From: Lentisphaerota bacterium
Lineage (GTDB): Bacteria; Verrucomicrobiota; Lentisphaeria; Victivallales; Victivallaceae
Assembly: GCA_015061725.1 (NCBI GenBank)
Contig: SUVX01000009.1
Location: forward strand, 1 to 64,000
DNA length: 64,000 bases
Reading direction: 5' to 3'
Below, one piece after another: positions 1 to 9,225 of this stretch (position 1 is its first letter; each line of letters opens with the position of its first letter). The notes below the pieces were generated by a model. That model searched no databases. It was not told the DNA's origin and was given only the letters and a program-made list of their open reading frames with translations. The position numbers were made by a program, and so were the translations under genes.

Positions 1-127
1 CATGCTCCAACATATCTAAAATAACACGAATTTTAAATTCTGCACTATAACAGTACACTGTTTTTGCTCTTTTTTTCATAAAAAAATGCACCCTTTTAGT
101 TGTGTCCAACTTTTGGGGTGCACATCA
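1..127. other. Intergenic edge, no gene recognised
   Basis: No coding region is supported here. A minus-strand ATG sits at bases 1-3, so a gene could start at the edge and run out of the window, but the only GGAG in front of it is one base away, which is too close for a normal ribosome binding site. An ACAGT-AC-ACTGT inverted repeat lies at 50-61. TGCACCC (87-93) and GGGTGCA (116-122) form a further inverted pair that resembles the end of an insertion sequence, but no transposase is visible. Confidence 0.3.
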
Positions 128-246
128 CCAGAGGGGGTTGGTTACCCCCTCTGGACTCCCCCTGAATGCCCGTGGGTAATTCCCCAAGTGAAAAAAAGTT
201 TGGCAAAAAAGCCTTTTTAACGGTCGGAGGCGTTGCCCGTCCGACC
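128..246. repeat. Dispersed repeat module C, copy 1
   Basis: An 11-bp perfect hairpin (128-138 with 144-154, loop TGGTT) is followed by CCCCCTGAATGCCCGTGGG, an A-rich stretch ending in AAGTTTGGCAAAAAA, and a GGTCGG...CCGTCCG partial hairpin. The same order of parts occurs at 52158-52262, and related parts lie at 17844-17945. The hairpin stems differ in sequence between copies but stay paired. Confidence 0.7.
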
Positions 247-286
247 CGTCCGTTTCCGTCCGTTTCCGTCCGTTTCCGTCCGTTCC
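247..286. repeat. 10-bp tandem repeat, four units
   Basis: CGTCCGTTTC is repeated at 247-256, 257-266 and 267-276, with a variant CGTCCGTTCC at 277-286. On the minus strand each unit carries ACGGA, so ACGGA recurs every 10 bp, about one helical turn. The same core and spacing occur at 54267-54316. The units directly continue module C. Confidence 0.85.
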
Positions 287-364
287 ATTTGCATTTCCCG
301 TGATTTCAGGATTGATTTCAATTCTGTATATATCCCTGAGACTTCATCATGTAGAAAAAAGCGG

Positions 365-1639
365 TTATTCCTGGGGGGCAGTGGGTTTGCCGGATTTGTA
401 GCCGTTGTTTTTGGGAATACGGCGTTCAAGGATAAGGGGAGAACCGATGTTTCCGAAAGTTTCTTCAGGATAAATTTCAATACGGTATTCTTCGCCCGGA
501 GTCATATTTTCTGCCGGAAGTTTGTAAACCTGATAATTTCCGGTAAAATTTTTCAAACGGTAAAAATCAGAGAGATAGCGTTCTTCCATTTTAAAGATCC
601 ATTCACCCTGAACTTTTTCGAAAATTTTAACATTGTAAAAATGAGTAAAATCTTCATGCTGAGCGGGATCAAAGATAAGATAAAGATATCCGAAATCGTA
701 ACGGATGACGGCGCGGGCATCGGGAGCGAAAACAGGAGCGGTGCGTGAATTTTTGCGTTCAGAAGTATATTTTGCGTTCGCAGGTTTATAGGGAATGGGA
801 ACCTGCCAGAGTTTATCGGGTTTGATTTCGCGGCGGTCTTCGACGTTGTACCGGTGAATATCATAGTGATCGGGATAAATTTCAATCATCATGCAGTTCA
901 ATACTTCGCGTCCGAAGGGAACGATAACGCTGCACATATTGTAACATATATCTTCAGTGCAGGCGTAAGCAAGACTTGAAGTATTGATAGTGGTAAATTC
1001 CCCCTGCCAGATGCAGCGTTCATCATCAAGCGGACAATGAGTATGTCCTGAGATGGAGACAACCTGAGGATACTTGTTGAAAAGCGCGCGCAACTTTTTT
1101 GAACCGGATTTGCCGTGACTGCCAATTACGGTATCAAAGGGATGAAAATGTGTGACGACAAAGACAGGTTTCTGGGGATCTCTTGCGATGGATTTACAAA
1201 TTTCCTGTTCAAGCAGGAAAATTTTTTCATCGGAATAGAGGTCATCATTTTCATATAACGCCTTGTCGGAGAGGGCGATAAAGTCATATCCGCCGACAGT
1301 TTCATGGAGAGGATCAGCATGTTTCTGCCCGATACGGCTGCACATTTCCTGATAAATAAAATCGGTATTTCTTTCAACATCTTTTGGGGTCCAGAAGTCG
1401 TGATTTCCGGCGCAGCCGACATGAACGGGGACGGGGTTGAAGTGTTTTTCAATTAAAGAGTGATAGAGATCAAAAACTTCATAAATGGTTGCATCGGCAA
1501 GATCCCCTGCCATAAGCAGGACATCGGGCTGCATGGGAGCAAGAAAACTCAACGCTTTATCCAGATTGGCCATACCCCAATCCGCAAGAGTGGGATAAGC
1601 CTGAGAATCACTGATAACGGCAACTTTCAAGGGTTTCAT
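365..1639 (-). CDS. Calcineurin-like metallophosphoesterase
   Basis: Predicted cytosolic dimetal phosphoesterase; the substrate is unknown. The metal-binding motifs appear in the family's usual order: DSQ (11-13), GDLAD (45-49), GNHD (78-81), THFHP (163-167) and SGHTH (197-201). The last 130 or so residues look like a beta-rich appended domain, which is longer than a bare catalytic core. There is no signal peptide. The ATG at 1639 has AAGGA upstream. The gene stands about 90 bp downstream of the membrane protein gene on the same strand, separated by a 14-bp hairpin, so it may be transcribed with dxr but could also be separate. The family call is secure; the role is not. Confidence 0.85.
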   Translation of the reverse strand: MKPLKVAVISDSQAYPTLADWGMANLDKALSFLAPMQPDVLLMAGDLADATIYEVFDLYHSLIEKHFNPVPVHVGCAGNHDFWTPKDVERNTDFIYQEMCSRIGQKHADPLHETVGGYDFIALSDKALYENDDLYSDEKIFLLEQEICKSIARDPQKPVFVVTHFHPFDTVIGSHGKSGSKKLRALFNKYPQVVSISGHTHCPLDDERCIWQGEFTTINTSSLAYACTEDICYNMCSVIVPFGREVLNCMMIEIYPDHYDIHRYNVEDRREIKPDKLWQVPIPYKPANAKYTSERKNSRTAPVFAPDARAVIRYDFGYLYLIFDPAQHEDFTHFYNVKIFEKVQGEWIFKMEERYLSDFYRLKNFTGNYQVYKLPAENMTPGEEYRIEIYPEETFGNIGSPLILERRIPKNNGYKSGKPTAPQE

Positions 1640-1716
1640 ATATATTCCTTATTATTTGATTTTGAGAAAGATATCATAAAAAAGCAAAATTCAGAAAAGA
1701 ACTGTAATTTCGGTAT

Positions 1717-1751
1717 AATCTCTCAGGAAAGATTACTTTTCCTGAGAGATT
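1717..1751. repeat. 14-bp perfect hairpin at a gene end
   Basis: AATCTCTCAGGAAA (1717-1730) pairs perfectly with TTTCCTGAGAGATT (1738-1751) around a 7-nt loop. The hairpin overlaps the last codons and stop (1733-1735) of the membrane protein gene. No T-run follows on the minus strand, so it is not a classical intrinsic terminator. It may act as an mRNA 3' end or processing structure. Confidence 0.7.
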
Positions 1752-3136
1752 TTGCCCATGAGGTTGACTTTTTTCTGCATGAGGTATGAGGAAAAAAGAT
1801 ATTTTTTTGTCAGGTCTCTGCCGTAGTAATTCCGCAAAGTGCGCGTGAGAAAGGAGTCGGGGGCGTTTTCGTAACTCCACGAAAGAAGATTGCCCGTGAA
1901 ACTGGAACGGATCGTGCGCGTTACATGGCCCGGCGGCGTGCGGAGTCCCTCAAAGGCAAGGCCGAAGGGCGCATAGGCTCCGACTAAAGAACTTATTACG
2001 CCGCAAAGTATCAAAAATATGGCAAGACTCCAGATAATCTTATTTTTCTGCTCCAGCAGATAAACGCCCGCAAAGTACCACAGCAGGGGGAGCAACGGTA
2101 TCAGATAACGGAATCCGTATGCCGCTCCACCGTATTCATTCGTCATGTAACAATAAAAACTGATTCCGCAAAGTGTGACTGCCAACGTCCCGAATGCCGC
2201 AGGTGTGCGCTTTTTGCACATCTTCCACAAACCCGGAATCGCAAAAAATAATAAAGGCTGATAACTGAAAAGTCCGCGGTATCCGATGAGATTTTCAACC
2301 AGATATCCGATATGGCTCTTGTTGCCCGTTCCCGGCGTATATGTCCCGCCGCCATAAGCAATGTAAAGCGGAAGAACCGTTTGATATGCATAATAATTCA
2401 AGCCAATCATAAATATCCCGACTGCACCCGAACCGCAGGCTCCGGCAAAAGCACTTTTCCAATCCTTTTTCCCGGCAAAAAACAGTACAAAAAGATTGAT
2501 GATACAGGAAAAAAATCCGATGGGCATGTCAAAGCAGGTTACCGCTCCCGAAGCAAGTCCGGCAATGACTGCGGTGGAATAAGCAGGTTTGCGGGAAAAT
2601 TTTTCCAACGCAATGAACCACCCCAGAAGTGCCAGCGCAGCAGGCGTGTGGTTGTTGATCGTTACAGAATAACTCAACAGCCAGCTGCCAAGTCCCGCAG
2701 AAAGCGCAAGCAGAAACTTTTTCTGCACACTCCCCTTGCGGTAACGCCGCAGATGATTGAAAAGCCAGACAAAAATCAATATGTTGACCAATCCGCCGCA
2801 GATGATGTTATAAAGATAAATCAGCAGGTGATAATTATCTTTGAAGTTCAATCCCGTTGCCGTATGGACTGCCTTGTGCAGAACTCCCGCACTCCACCCG
2901 AGGGGAAGCGGCTTGTCAGAATAAACTTTACCATTGCGCACAATGCGGTCCGCTGTACGGAACTGCGTAAATGTGATATGAAATACGCCCTGTTCTCCAA
3001 CAGCCTCCGCAACAGCAAAACGGCTTGCTTCCAGTCCTGAAAGTGAAACTTCCATCTGACTGTAGCACAGGGAAAACAGAAACAGTATTGCAATTCCCGC
3101 ATACGTCAGAAGAGTGGATTTCTTTTTGTTCAGCAT
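1733..3136 (-). CDS. Multi-pass membrane protein, GT-C/PMT-like
   Basis: A 467-residue integral membrane protein with roughly ten or more hydrophobic segments and a short cytoplasmic N-terminus (MLNKKKS). Its first loop after the first membrane segment is long and polar, and GGAAYGFRYLIPLLPLL near residue 345 resembles the conserved region of GT-C glycosyltransferases that use lipid-linked sugars. The likely role is transfer of a sugar to lipid or protein at the membrane, but no catalytic residue was firmly placed. The start overlaps the end of dxr by 7 bp, with GGGAG before the ATG, indicating translational coupling. It could also be a membrane protein of unknown function. Confidence 0.6.
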   Translation of the reverse strand: MLNKKKSTLLTYAGIAILFLFSLCYSQMEVSLSGLEASRFAVAEAVGEQGVFHITFTQFRTADRIVRNGKVYSDKPLPLGWSAGVLHKAVHTATGLNFKDNYHLLIYLYNIICGGLVNILIFVWLFNHLRRYRKGSVQKKFLLALSAGLGSWLLSYSVTINNHTPAALALLGWFIALEKFSRKPAYSTAVIAGLASGAVTCFDMPIGFFSCIINLFVLFFAGKKDWKSAFAGACGSGAVGIFMIGLNYYAYQTVLPLYIAYGGGTYTPGTGNKSHIGYLVENLIGYRGLFSYQPLLFFAIPGLWKMCKKRTPAAFGTLAVTLCGISFYCYMTNEYGGAAYGFRYLIPLLPLLWYFAGVYLLEQKNKIIWSLAIFLILCGVISSLVGAYAPFGLAFEGLRTPPGHVTRTIRSSFTGNLLSWSYENAPDSFLTRTLRNYYGRDLTKKYLFSSYLMQKKVNLMGKISQEK

Positions 3137-4281
3137 ACAACGCTCCCTGCAAAAATCCGTGCCTCTTTGTCGGCGTTTTCCAGCTGCTCAATGGACTGCT
3201 GAGGTTCCGCCGTATGCTGTTCCATCGTTTTGCGGACGATTTTCCAGATATGCGAAAATTTGATTTCTCCGCGCCGGAAACGCTCCACAGCTGTTTCATT
3301 GGCGGCATTCATCACCGCCGGCATGGTTCCGCCGCAGGAAATGGCATAACGGGCGAACTCCAGAGAGGGGAATTTTCCGTTATCCACCGGGATAAATTCA
3401 ATTTTACTCAGGGCGGCAAAGTCAAATTTTTCAGGCTTGCCCGCCAGACGTTCAGGATAACTCAAAGCATAGCGGATGGGCAGGCGCATATCCGGCACCG
3501 CCAACTGGGCAATCGTACTGCCGTCGGCAAGTTCAACCAGCGCGTGAACGGTGGAATGAGGTTCGATGACGGCACCGAGTTTTTCTCCCGGCACATCAAA
3601 GAGGTATCTTGCCTCAACAAGTTCCAGAGCCTTGTTCATCATCGAGGCGGAGTCAATGGTGATTTTTGCCCCCATGCTCCAGGTGGGGTGTTTGAGTGCA
3701 TCTTCAAGGGAGGCATTTTCGATCTGTTCCTTTGTCCAGCTGCGGAAAGGTCCGCCGCTTGCGGTCAGCCACAGGCGGGTGATCTCATCCGGACGTCTCC
3801 CGGCAAGGCATTGGAAAATGCCGGAGTGTTCGCTGTCAACAGGGATGATTTCCGCTCCGGGGATACTCTTTGCTTTGCTCATCACCAGTTCTCCTGCCAT
3901 ACACAGCACCTCTTTGCTGGCAAGAGCGACTCTTTTGCCGCACTCCAGCGCGCGCAGTACCGGATGGATACCGCCGACACCGATAATGGCACAGAGAACG
4001 ATATCCACTTTAGGAGAGGTCACCATGTCGATCAGAGCCTCTTCTCCGTAGCAGGCCTTGCATCCTGCGGGCAATTTGGCTTCAAGTGCCGCCAGGCGTG
4101 CCGGATCGGTCGTTGCCACGCGTGCCGGATGAAAAATATGTGCCTGACGTGCCAGTTCATCTATATTGCTGCGGGCGGCAAGCCCGACAACTTCAAAAAG
4201 CTCCGGATACGCTGCCAGTTCCAGAGCCGCATTTTTACCGATGGAGCCTGTTGCTCCCAGAACTACAACTTTTTTTCTCAT
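3130..4281 (-). CDS. dxr: 1-deoxy-D-xylulose 5-phosphate reductoisomerase
   Basis: Dxr converts 1-deoxy-D-xylulose 5-phosphate to 2-C-methyl-D-erythritol 4-phosphate with NADPH, the committed step of non-mevalonate isoprenoid synthesis. Clear family blocks are the N-terminal NADPH loop GATGSIG (9-15), the metal/substrate segment around SEHSGIFQCL, the flexible loop HPTWSMGAKITIDSA, and IEPHSTVHALVE. The length of 383 is normal. It is the first gene of a minus-strand run and overlaps the membrane protein gene by 7 bp. Isoprenoid lipid supply would fit a lipid-sugar-using neighbour, but that link is inference. Confidence 0.97.
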   Translation of the reverse strand: MRKKVVVLGATGSIGKNAALELAAYPELFEVVGLAARSNIDELARQAHIFHPARVATTDPARLAALEAKLPAGCKACYGEEALIDMVTSPKVDIVLCAIIGVGGIHPVLRALECGKRVALASKEVLCMAGELVMSKAKSIPGAEIIPVDSEHSGIFQCLAGRRPDEITRLWLTASGGPFRSWTKEQIENASLEDALKHPTWSMGAKITIDSASMMNKALELVEARYLFDVPGEKLGAVIEPHSTVHALVELADGSTIAQLAVPDMRLPIRYALSYPERLAGKPEKFDFAALSKIEFIPVDNGKFPSLEFARYAISCGGTMPAVMNAANETAVERFRRGEIKFSHIWKIVRKTMEQHTAEPQQSIEQLENADKEARIFAGSVVC

Positions 4282-4340
4282 ATACCGTATTCTCTTTTTT
4301 TACTTGTTTGTTCGTGTCCACTGTATTTTGCATAACAATA

Positions 4341-5333
4341 TCATTTTTTTTGCGAGGATTCACGGCAGTGAAGAATTGCTTCAAGGCAATCACGCGCTGA
4401 TTGTTTTTTACCGTTAAGTCTTAAAGTGAATTTCTGCCACAAACGTTCAACAAGCTGGTCATTGTCAAATCCTATTGAGGTCAGACGCGGAAAAAAATAT
4501 TCACACTGACTGATGTTGTCAAAACTTGCCGCAAGACAATCATCCGGTATCCTGATGCCGCAATCCCGCATGGCGGCAAGAGCCGCAAACGCCCGGTAAT
4601 CATCATGAAAGATGAAACCATCCGGCAGCTTTTTGCACTGCTGCAGCCATGAAGTCATTGCATTACAGATATCAGCCAGTTCATCTTGAGGCTTGTATAA
4701 CATAAAATCCGGCTCCGGCAATCCATGCTCAAGCAGTGCCTTTTTAACGCCGTCCTCACGCCGGGAATGTGAGTTGCGGGTATGCGAAACGATAACAATA
4801 TTCCGGCAACCGGCAGATATCAGATGTTTTCCCAGACGGTAGCCGTTGTTTTCCTGATCAAGTATCAGCATTTCTGCGGTATTGCAATTCGCCTTTCCGA
4901 ACAGAAACAGCGGAAAATCTTCTCCGAATCTGCGGCTGACCAGCCCTTCCAGCACCCGTACCTGATCGTCATGAACAATCATCCCGGCAAAAAGAGCATC
5001 AAGATCATGCTGCAGCAGCCACTGATAATTTTCAGGCGCATTTTCACAGATCAACAGCTGATAACCGCAACCGGTGAGAAACTTATTGAATTTGATGCAA
5101 AACTCCGCCCGCACCGGATTATACAGCTGAGAAACCAGCAGTCCGATCGTTTTGCTCTCTCCGGTAACCATATTACGGGCATTCCGATTGGGAATATATC
5201 CCATGCTGTCAGCAAGTTTCCGGACTTTGTCCTTGGTTTTTTGGCTGATATCACCTTTATCCGCCAACGCCCGTGAAACAGCTGTTACGGATAAACCGGC
5301 ACGTTGAGCAATATCCTTTAAACGAACTTTCAC
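4341..5333 (-). CDS. LacI-family transcription regulator
   Basis: The N-terminus has a LacI helix-turn-helix (RLKDIAQRAGLSVTAVSRAL, about residues 3-22) and hinge, followed by a periplasmic-binding-protein-like sensor domain to residue 330. I take the GTG at 5333 as the start because CAGGA lies a suitable distance upstream and the protein then begins MKVRLKDIA as usual; the GTG at 5366 lacks a ribosome binding site. It is divergent from the operon starting at 5572 and is its likely regulator, probably a repressor released by a sugar. The ligand cannot be read from sequence. Confidence 0.9.
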   Translation of the reverse strand: MKVRLKDIAQRAGLSVTAVSRALADKGDISQKTKDKVRKLADSMGYIPNRNARNMVTGESKTIGLLVSQLYNPVRAEFCIKFNKFLTGCGYQLLICENAPENYQWLLQHDLDALFAGMIVHDDQVRVLEGLVSRRFGEDFPLFLFGKANCNTAEMLILDQENNGYRLGKHLISAGCRNIVIVSHTRNSHSRREDGVKKALLEHGLPEPDFMLYKPQDELADICNAMTSWLQQCKKLPDGFIFHDDYRAFAALAAMRDCGIRIPDDCLAASFDNISQCEYFFPRLTSIGFDNDQLVERLWQKFTLRLNGKKQSARDCLEAILHCRESSQKK

Positions 5334-5494
5334 TTGAATATATCCTGTCTGATTATATGAATACACTGTCTAATATAGCATACATGCCTGAACTTTTCAA
5401 AAAACTTTCAGCAGGATACAACTGTTGAAGGATCCAAGCAGGTATCGGCACAATAGAAAATGCGGTTGTAAAAAGAACATGATTGAAAATATAC

Positions 5495-5522
5495 TTGACA
5501 ATTATATTTTTTATGCTAAATT
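5495..5522 (+). promoter_or_regulatory. Putative promoter of the LacI-linked operon
   Basis: TTGACA at 5495-5500 and TAAATT at 5517-5522 are 16 bp apart, 50 bases before the ATG at 5572. The -10 matches the consensus at four of six bases. A second TTGACA at 5527 has no good -10. The divergent 5334-5571 region should hold the LacI operator, but no single convincing palindrome was identified. Confidence 0.5.
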
Positions 5523-5571
5523 ATTCTTGACAACTTAAACGATAAAGTAAACTGTTGGAAAGATTGAAGAA

Positions 5572-6771
5572 ATGGATTATTTTACACCGCAACCACCTGG
5601 AAGAGAAAAACTTATTGAAAAGTCTCCTCCGGTTGAGCGCTATTCTCCTGATGATGCCGAATATTTCTTCGGTTATTTTGACAAATCCCCCTGGAACAGC
5701 CGTGGAGAACTGCTTGGACACAAGGTGTGTTTTTCTCACCGGCAGCCGCGCTTCGGAGATAAAGCGGAACTCGGAAAAATCACCTCAAAAACTTTTACAC
5801 CGTTTGCCGCGACTTCGGCCTGGTGCTGGCAGATGGGCTCAATGCTGCAGTATATGGATGATGACAGCGTTATCTTCAATGACTGGGAAGACGATAAATT
5901 TGTTTCCCGCCACTGCAGGATCGCTGATGGAAAAATACTCAAAACCTGGGAACGGCCGATCTACTGTCTTTCTCCGGACAAACGCTTTGCGCTCAGCACC
6001 GACTTTGCACGCCTTGACAGGGAACGCCCCGGTTACGGCTACACCGGAGTCTGGCACTCAGGATTGCTCAATGCCGCTCCTGATAACGATGGTATATGGA
6101 AACTTGATCTTGCAAGCGGCAAATCAGAACTTCTTTTCAGCTATCGGCAGCTGCAGGATTTCTGCCATGTTCCTTCAAGTTACAGCCAGCCGGTTTGGGT
6201 CAACCATCTGTTGATTTCCCCGGACGGCAAACGTTTCGTTTTTGTTCTGCGCTGGCGCCTGGTGTGTGCCGATCGGGGTATGCGCTTTGAAACCATGCTG
6301 CTCACAGCAGGAACTGACGGCAGTGGTCTTTTCCTTTTAAACAACGAGGGTATGAGCAGTCATTACACCTGGATAGATCCGCAACGCATCATCTGTTTTG
6401 CCGACCGTTGCCGTGCAGGATATCAATATTACATATTTACCGACAAAAGCTGCGAAGAAACGCCGCTTTCTCCCGGAGCATACTGGGGCGATGGACACTG
6501 TACTTTCAGCCGGGATCACAAATGGATGCTTTCAGACAGTTATCCGTGGCCGGGCAATTCCTTCCGTTCGCTCTATCTCAGATGCAATCAAACCGGCACG
6601 GTGTATGAACTCGGACGCTTCTTTGCTGATCCAAAATTGCCCAATCCGGCAAGATGTGATCTGCATCCCCGCCTTTCAGCCGACAACAGGTTGGTTTGCT
6701 TTGACTCCGTACACGAGGGTAAACGCGGAATTTATATCATGGATATTTCAGAAATAACAGGTGAAAAATAA
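5572..6771 (+). CDS. Beta-propeller (TolB/WD40-like) protein
   Basis: A 399-residue protein without signal peptide. It has repeated blade-like segments such as [39 protein letters not shown] and [23 protein letters not shown], spaced as in a six-bladed TolB-like propeller. The N-terminal [11 protein letters not shown] motif recurs in my memory of related proteins in glycan-use loci of other bacteria, where some propellers act as lyases on acidic oligosaccharides; that role is inference. It is the first gene of an operon that runs on to a pseudopilin, two beta-helix proteins and a barrel protein. Function is not established. Confidence 0.65.
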   Translation: MDYFTPQPPGREKLIEKSPPVERYSPDDAEYFFGYFDKSPWNSRGELLGHKVCFSHRQPRFGDKAELGKITSKTFTPFAATSAWCWQMGSMLQYMDDDSVIFNDWEDDKFVSRHCRIADGKILKTWERPIYCLSPDKRFALSTDFARLDRERPGYGYTGVWHSGLLNAAPDNDGIWKLDLASGKSELLFSYRQLQDFCHVPSSYSQPVWVNHLLISPDGKRFVFVLRWRLVCADRGMRFETMLLTAGTDGSGLFLLNNEGMSSHYTWIDPQRIICFADRCRAGYQYYIFTDKSCEETPLSPGAYWGDGHCTFSRDHKWMLSDSYPWPGNSFRSLYLRCNQTGTVYELGRFFADPKLPNPARCDLHPRLSADNRLVCFDSVHEGKRGIYIMDISEITGEK

Positions 6772-6787
6772 CAGGGAGAGTACAATC

Positions 6788-7582
6788 ATGACAAAAAAAT
6801 CAAAATCCGGTACAGTTTGGATGCAGCTGCAAAAAAACACTTTACGCTTTTTCCCCTTTATCCGATCAAGTTTTACTCTCATAGAACTGCTGGTTGTAAT
6901 TGCAATCATTGCGATTCTGGCGGCGATGTTGATGCCTGCGCTGCAGCAGGCACGGGAAGCCGGAAAGCAGGCAAGCTGTCAGAGCAACTGCAAACAACTG
7001 GCTTCCATTTTTGCCAATTACAGTTTTGAAAATGATGATATCATTATTCCGGGGATGTTCATTACGGCAAGCGGAGCAAAAGGAATATACTGGAACGACA
7101 GACTGTTTCTGAGTACGGAGCTGAACCTTTTGCCCGGAAAAAGCTTATGGCGTCAGAACAACATATTGTGGTGTCCGGGCGAAAGTCTGAGAACCAATGT
7201 CTCCCGCGGCAATAAGGGATTCTATGCTGATTACGGCGTGAACCTTTATCTCCACCGCTACAACCGTTATTATAATGCCGTCCGCAATGATTTGCTGCCG
7301 TATCACAAATACGGTTCTCTGCGTGAACCGTCAAAACGCGGTTCATTTACAGATACCCGCAATCCGCTGACCAGTGCGTACTATGTGGCAAACATAACCG
7401 ACTTCAACCTGCCGACAGTCCAGTATGCTCCCCGGCACAAGAACGGAACAAACTGGGCATTTGCCGACGGACACGTGGCATATATAAGTTATCAGGATTT
7501 GCTGCCCTCTCTTGACCGGGAACGCAATAAAAGCAATGACTGGAAATGGCGTGAAACGACAAGTCCCATGTGGCCCTGGTAA
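6788..7582 (+). CDS. Type IV pseudopilin-like protein, H-x9-DG type
   Basis: A 264-residue protein with a basic leader of about 27 residues followed by [16 protein letters not shown], the prepilin peptidase site and membrane helix, with Glu at position +5. The residue before the cleavage point is Ser rather than the usual Gly. The C-terminal part contains [16 protein letters not shown], matching the H-x9-DG motif of the processing-associated domain seen with these proteins in Planctomycetes and Lentisphaerae. I start at 6788, where GGGAG precedes the ATG; the GTG at 6761 lies inside the upstream gene. It sits between a beta-propeller and beta-helix genes in one operon, so it may help display or export the enzymes. 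Confidence 0.9.
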   Translation: MTKKSKSGTVWMQLQKNTLRFFPFIRSSFTLIELLVVIAIIAILAAMLMPALQQAREAGKQASCQSNCKQLASIFANYSFENDDIIIPGMFITASGAKGIYWNDRLFLSTELNLLPGKSLWRQNNILWCPGESLRTNVSRGNKGFYADYGVNLYLHRYNRYYNAVRNDLLPYHKYGSLREPSKRGSFTDTRNPLTSAYYVANITDFNLPTVQYAPRHKNGTNWAFADGHVAYISYQDLLPSLDRERNKSNDWKWRETTSPMWPW

Positions 7583-7608
7583 TACATGATTCAAAAGGAA
7601 AACACACC

Positions 7609-9225
7609 ATGAAAAACTTTTTTTTCTTTTCAGTATTTTTTTGCGGACTTCTCTGTGCTGCAGTTCCTGATGTCCGGGATTTCGGAGCCAAAGGGGACGG
7701 AAAAACCGATGACACCCAGGCAATCAGAAAAGCAGTCAGAGCTGTGGCGAAAAAAGTCACGACTTACGGAACCGGAACTTTGTATTTCTCTCCGGGAAGA
7801 TATGTTATCAGCGACAGTATAGATGTTGAAAAAATCCATTTAAAAGGAACGAGCGCCGTTATTTTTCAAAAAAATCCCCGCAAAGACATCTTCAATTACA
7901 ACTATGCCTGGAATGTAAAAGTCAGCGGCATTGAGTTCCACGGCGGCAGAAATCAACTGAGTTTTGCCAACAAAAATATTGATAAAGGTATGATACTTAT
8001 ACGGGACTGCCGTTTTTTTGATGCCTCCGGTATTGCAGTCGGAACCCGTATCGGCAGCAACTCCACATTTTTCATCGTTGAAGGATGCCTGTTCATCAAG
8101 TGTATTCAGGCCATGGAAAGCAACTGCGACTGGGCGGTTCTGCGGGATTCCTGGATTACCAGCAGTGTGAATATGCGTAATATGGCAACTGTCGTCAACC
8201 GCCATGGAGTGATGACTGTTGACAATATGCTCGGAGTTCCCTTGTGCAACGGCGACCGCCAGAGGTGGATCGATAATTACGGTTCACTTTTTGTCAGCAA
8301 CAGCCGTTTCGGCGGAGAAGGCGGAGGCTTTACTCCGGTCTATAACTTTGCAAAATATAAAATTCACGGCAGCATGGCTGAAATCGTCATCAGCCGCAGT
8401 TGGGTGTGCGCAAACACCAACCGTGAAGCAGTCTGTGCCGTGTACTGCAATGAGATCCCCAATCTGATCAGAGTGGATGACTGTTATGTTTCCGGTTTGC
8501 CTCCGGTCAAGGTCGCAAAACAAATTGATCTTAAAAATTATTTTTACACGGTTCCCGGTACGCTGCGTTTTGAGTGCAGTAATCTCGGAGGTCAACTCCT
8601 GCCGATGCCGGAACTGTTGAAAAAGCCGGTCATCCACCCGCCGCTTCTTTCCGGACAGCTTACTCCGGAAAAGTGCAGCGAAATTCTTAAAGGTATAAAA
8701 GTTCCTCCCGCAGCACAAGCTCCCGCCCGGGATCTGCTTACAGAAAAAACTCTTGTCTGGAGTGCTGACGGTTATATGGATGATACCGTTATGAAAAATT
8801 CCGATTATCTTCTTCCTGTCCGTCGCGGCAAAGTTGCCGGTATTCAGCGCAGAGTTCCCGGCAAAAAGACTGATTGGCCTCATTTGACTGTCCATAATAT
8901 CCCCCTTGATCTTAAGCGTTATCCGGTATTTGTCATGGAGTGCAGTTCAGCAACTCCGGCTGAATACGCAATAAAATTCTATGATCCTGACCGGGACAAA
9001 CTTTTTGCACCGATGATCCGCCAGCGCAAACCGGGCAAATTTGAATTCGATCTGGCGGCAAAGTTCCCCGATATGCAAAACTGTAAAAATCTGCAGCTGC
9101 GTATTTATTACATGGGGAAAGCCTATCAGGAACAGAAACTTGACAGCAAAATAGTCTATCTGGATTCTCCCGCCGGAAGTGTCTTGTGGATCAGTAAACT
9201 CGGATTTGCAAAGAAATCAAAATGA
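7609..9225 (+). CDS. Secreted right-handed beta-helix protein (pectate lyase 3-like)
   Basis: The protein begins with a signal peptide (MKNFFFFSVFFCGLLCAA) and then VRDFGAKGDGKTDDTQAIRKA, the hallmark start of pectate-lyase-superfamily beta-helices. The helix with GRYVISDS-type coils runs to about residue 330; a further C-terminal region from about 380 looks like a beta-sandwich. It is likely a polysaccharide lyase or hydrolase acting outside the cytoplasm, but active-site residues were not identified. The ATG at 7609 has AAGGA upstream; an upstream in-frame ATG would overlap the pseudopilin gene. Its stop overlaps the next start (ATGA), and the next gene is a paralogue. Confidence 0.8.
   Translation: MKNFFFFSVFFCGLLCAAVPDVRDFGAKGDGKTDDTQAIRKAVRAVAKKVTTYGTGTLYFSPGRYVISDSIDVEKIHLKGTSAVIFQKNPRKDIFNYNYAWNVKVSGIEFHGGRNQLSFANKNIDKGMILIRDCRFFDASGIAVGTRIGSNSTFFIVEGCLFIKCIQAMESNCDWAVLRDSWITSSVNMRNMATVVNRHGVMTVDNMLGVPLCNGDRQRWIDNYGSLFVSNSRFGGEGGGFTPVYNFAKYKIHGSMAEIVISRSWVCANTNREAVCAVYCNEIPNLIRVDDCYVSGLPPVKVAKQIDLKNYFYTVPGTLRFECSNLGGQLLPMPELLKKPVIHPPLLSGQLTPEKCSEILKGIKVPPAAQAPARDLLTEKTLVWSADGYMDDTVMKNSDYLLPVRRGKVAGIQRRVPGKKTDWPHLTVHNIPLDLKRYPVFVMECSSATPAEYAIKFYDPDRDKLFAPMIRQRKPGKFEFDLAAKFPDMQNCKNLQLRIYYMGKAYQEQKLDSKIVYLDSPAGSVLWISKLGFAKKSK

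Noticed and set aside
87..122. Insertion sequence end
   Set aside because: TGTGTCCAACTTTTGGGGTG resembles IS3-type termini, but no transposase, partner end or target duplication is visible in the window.
3025..4335. 436-codon open frame opposite dxr
   Set aside because: It is fully antisense to a clearly conserved dxr, and its translation is low-complexity and unlike any family. It arises from codon bias of the real gene.
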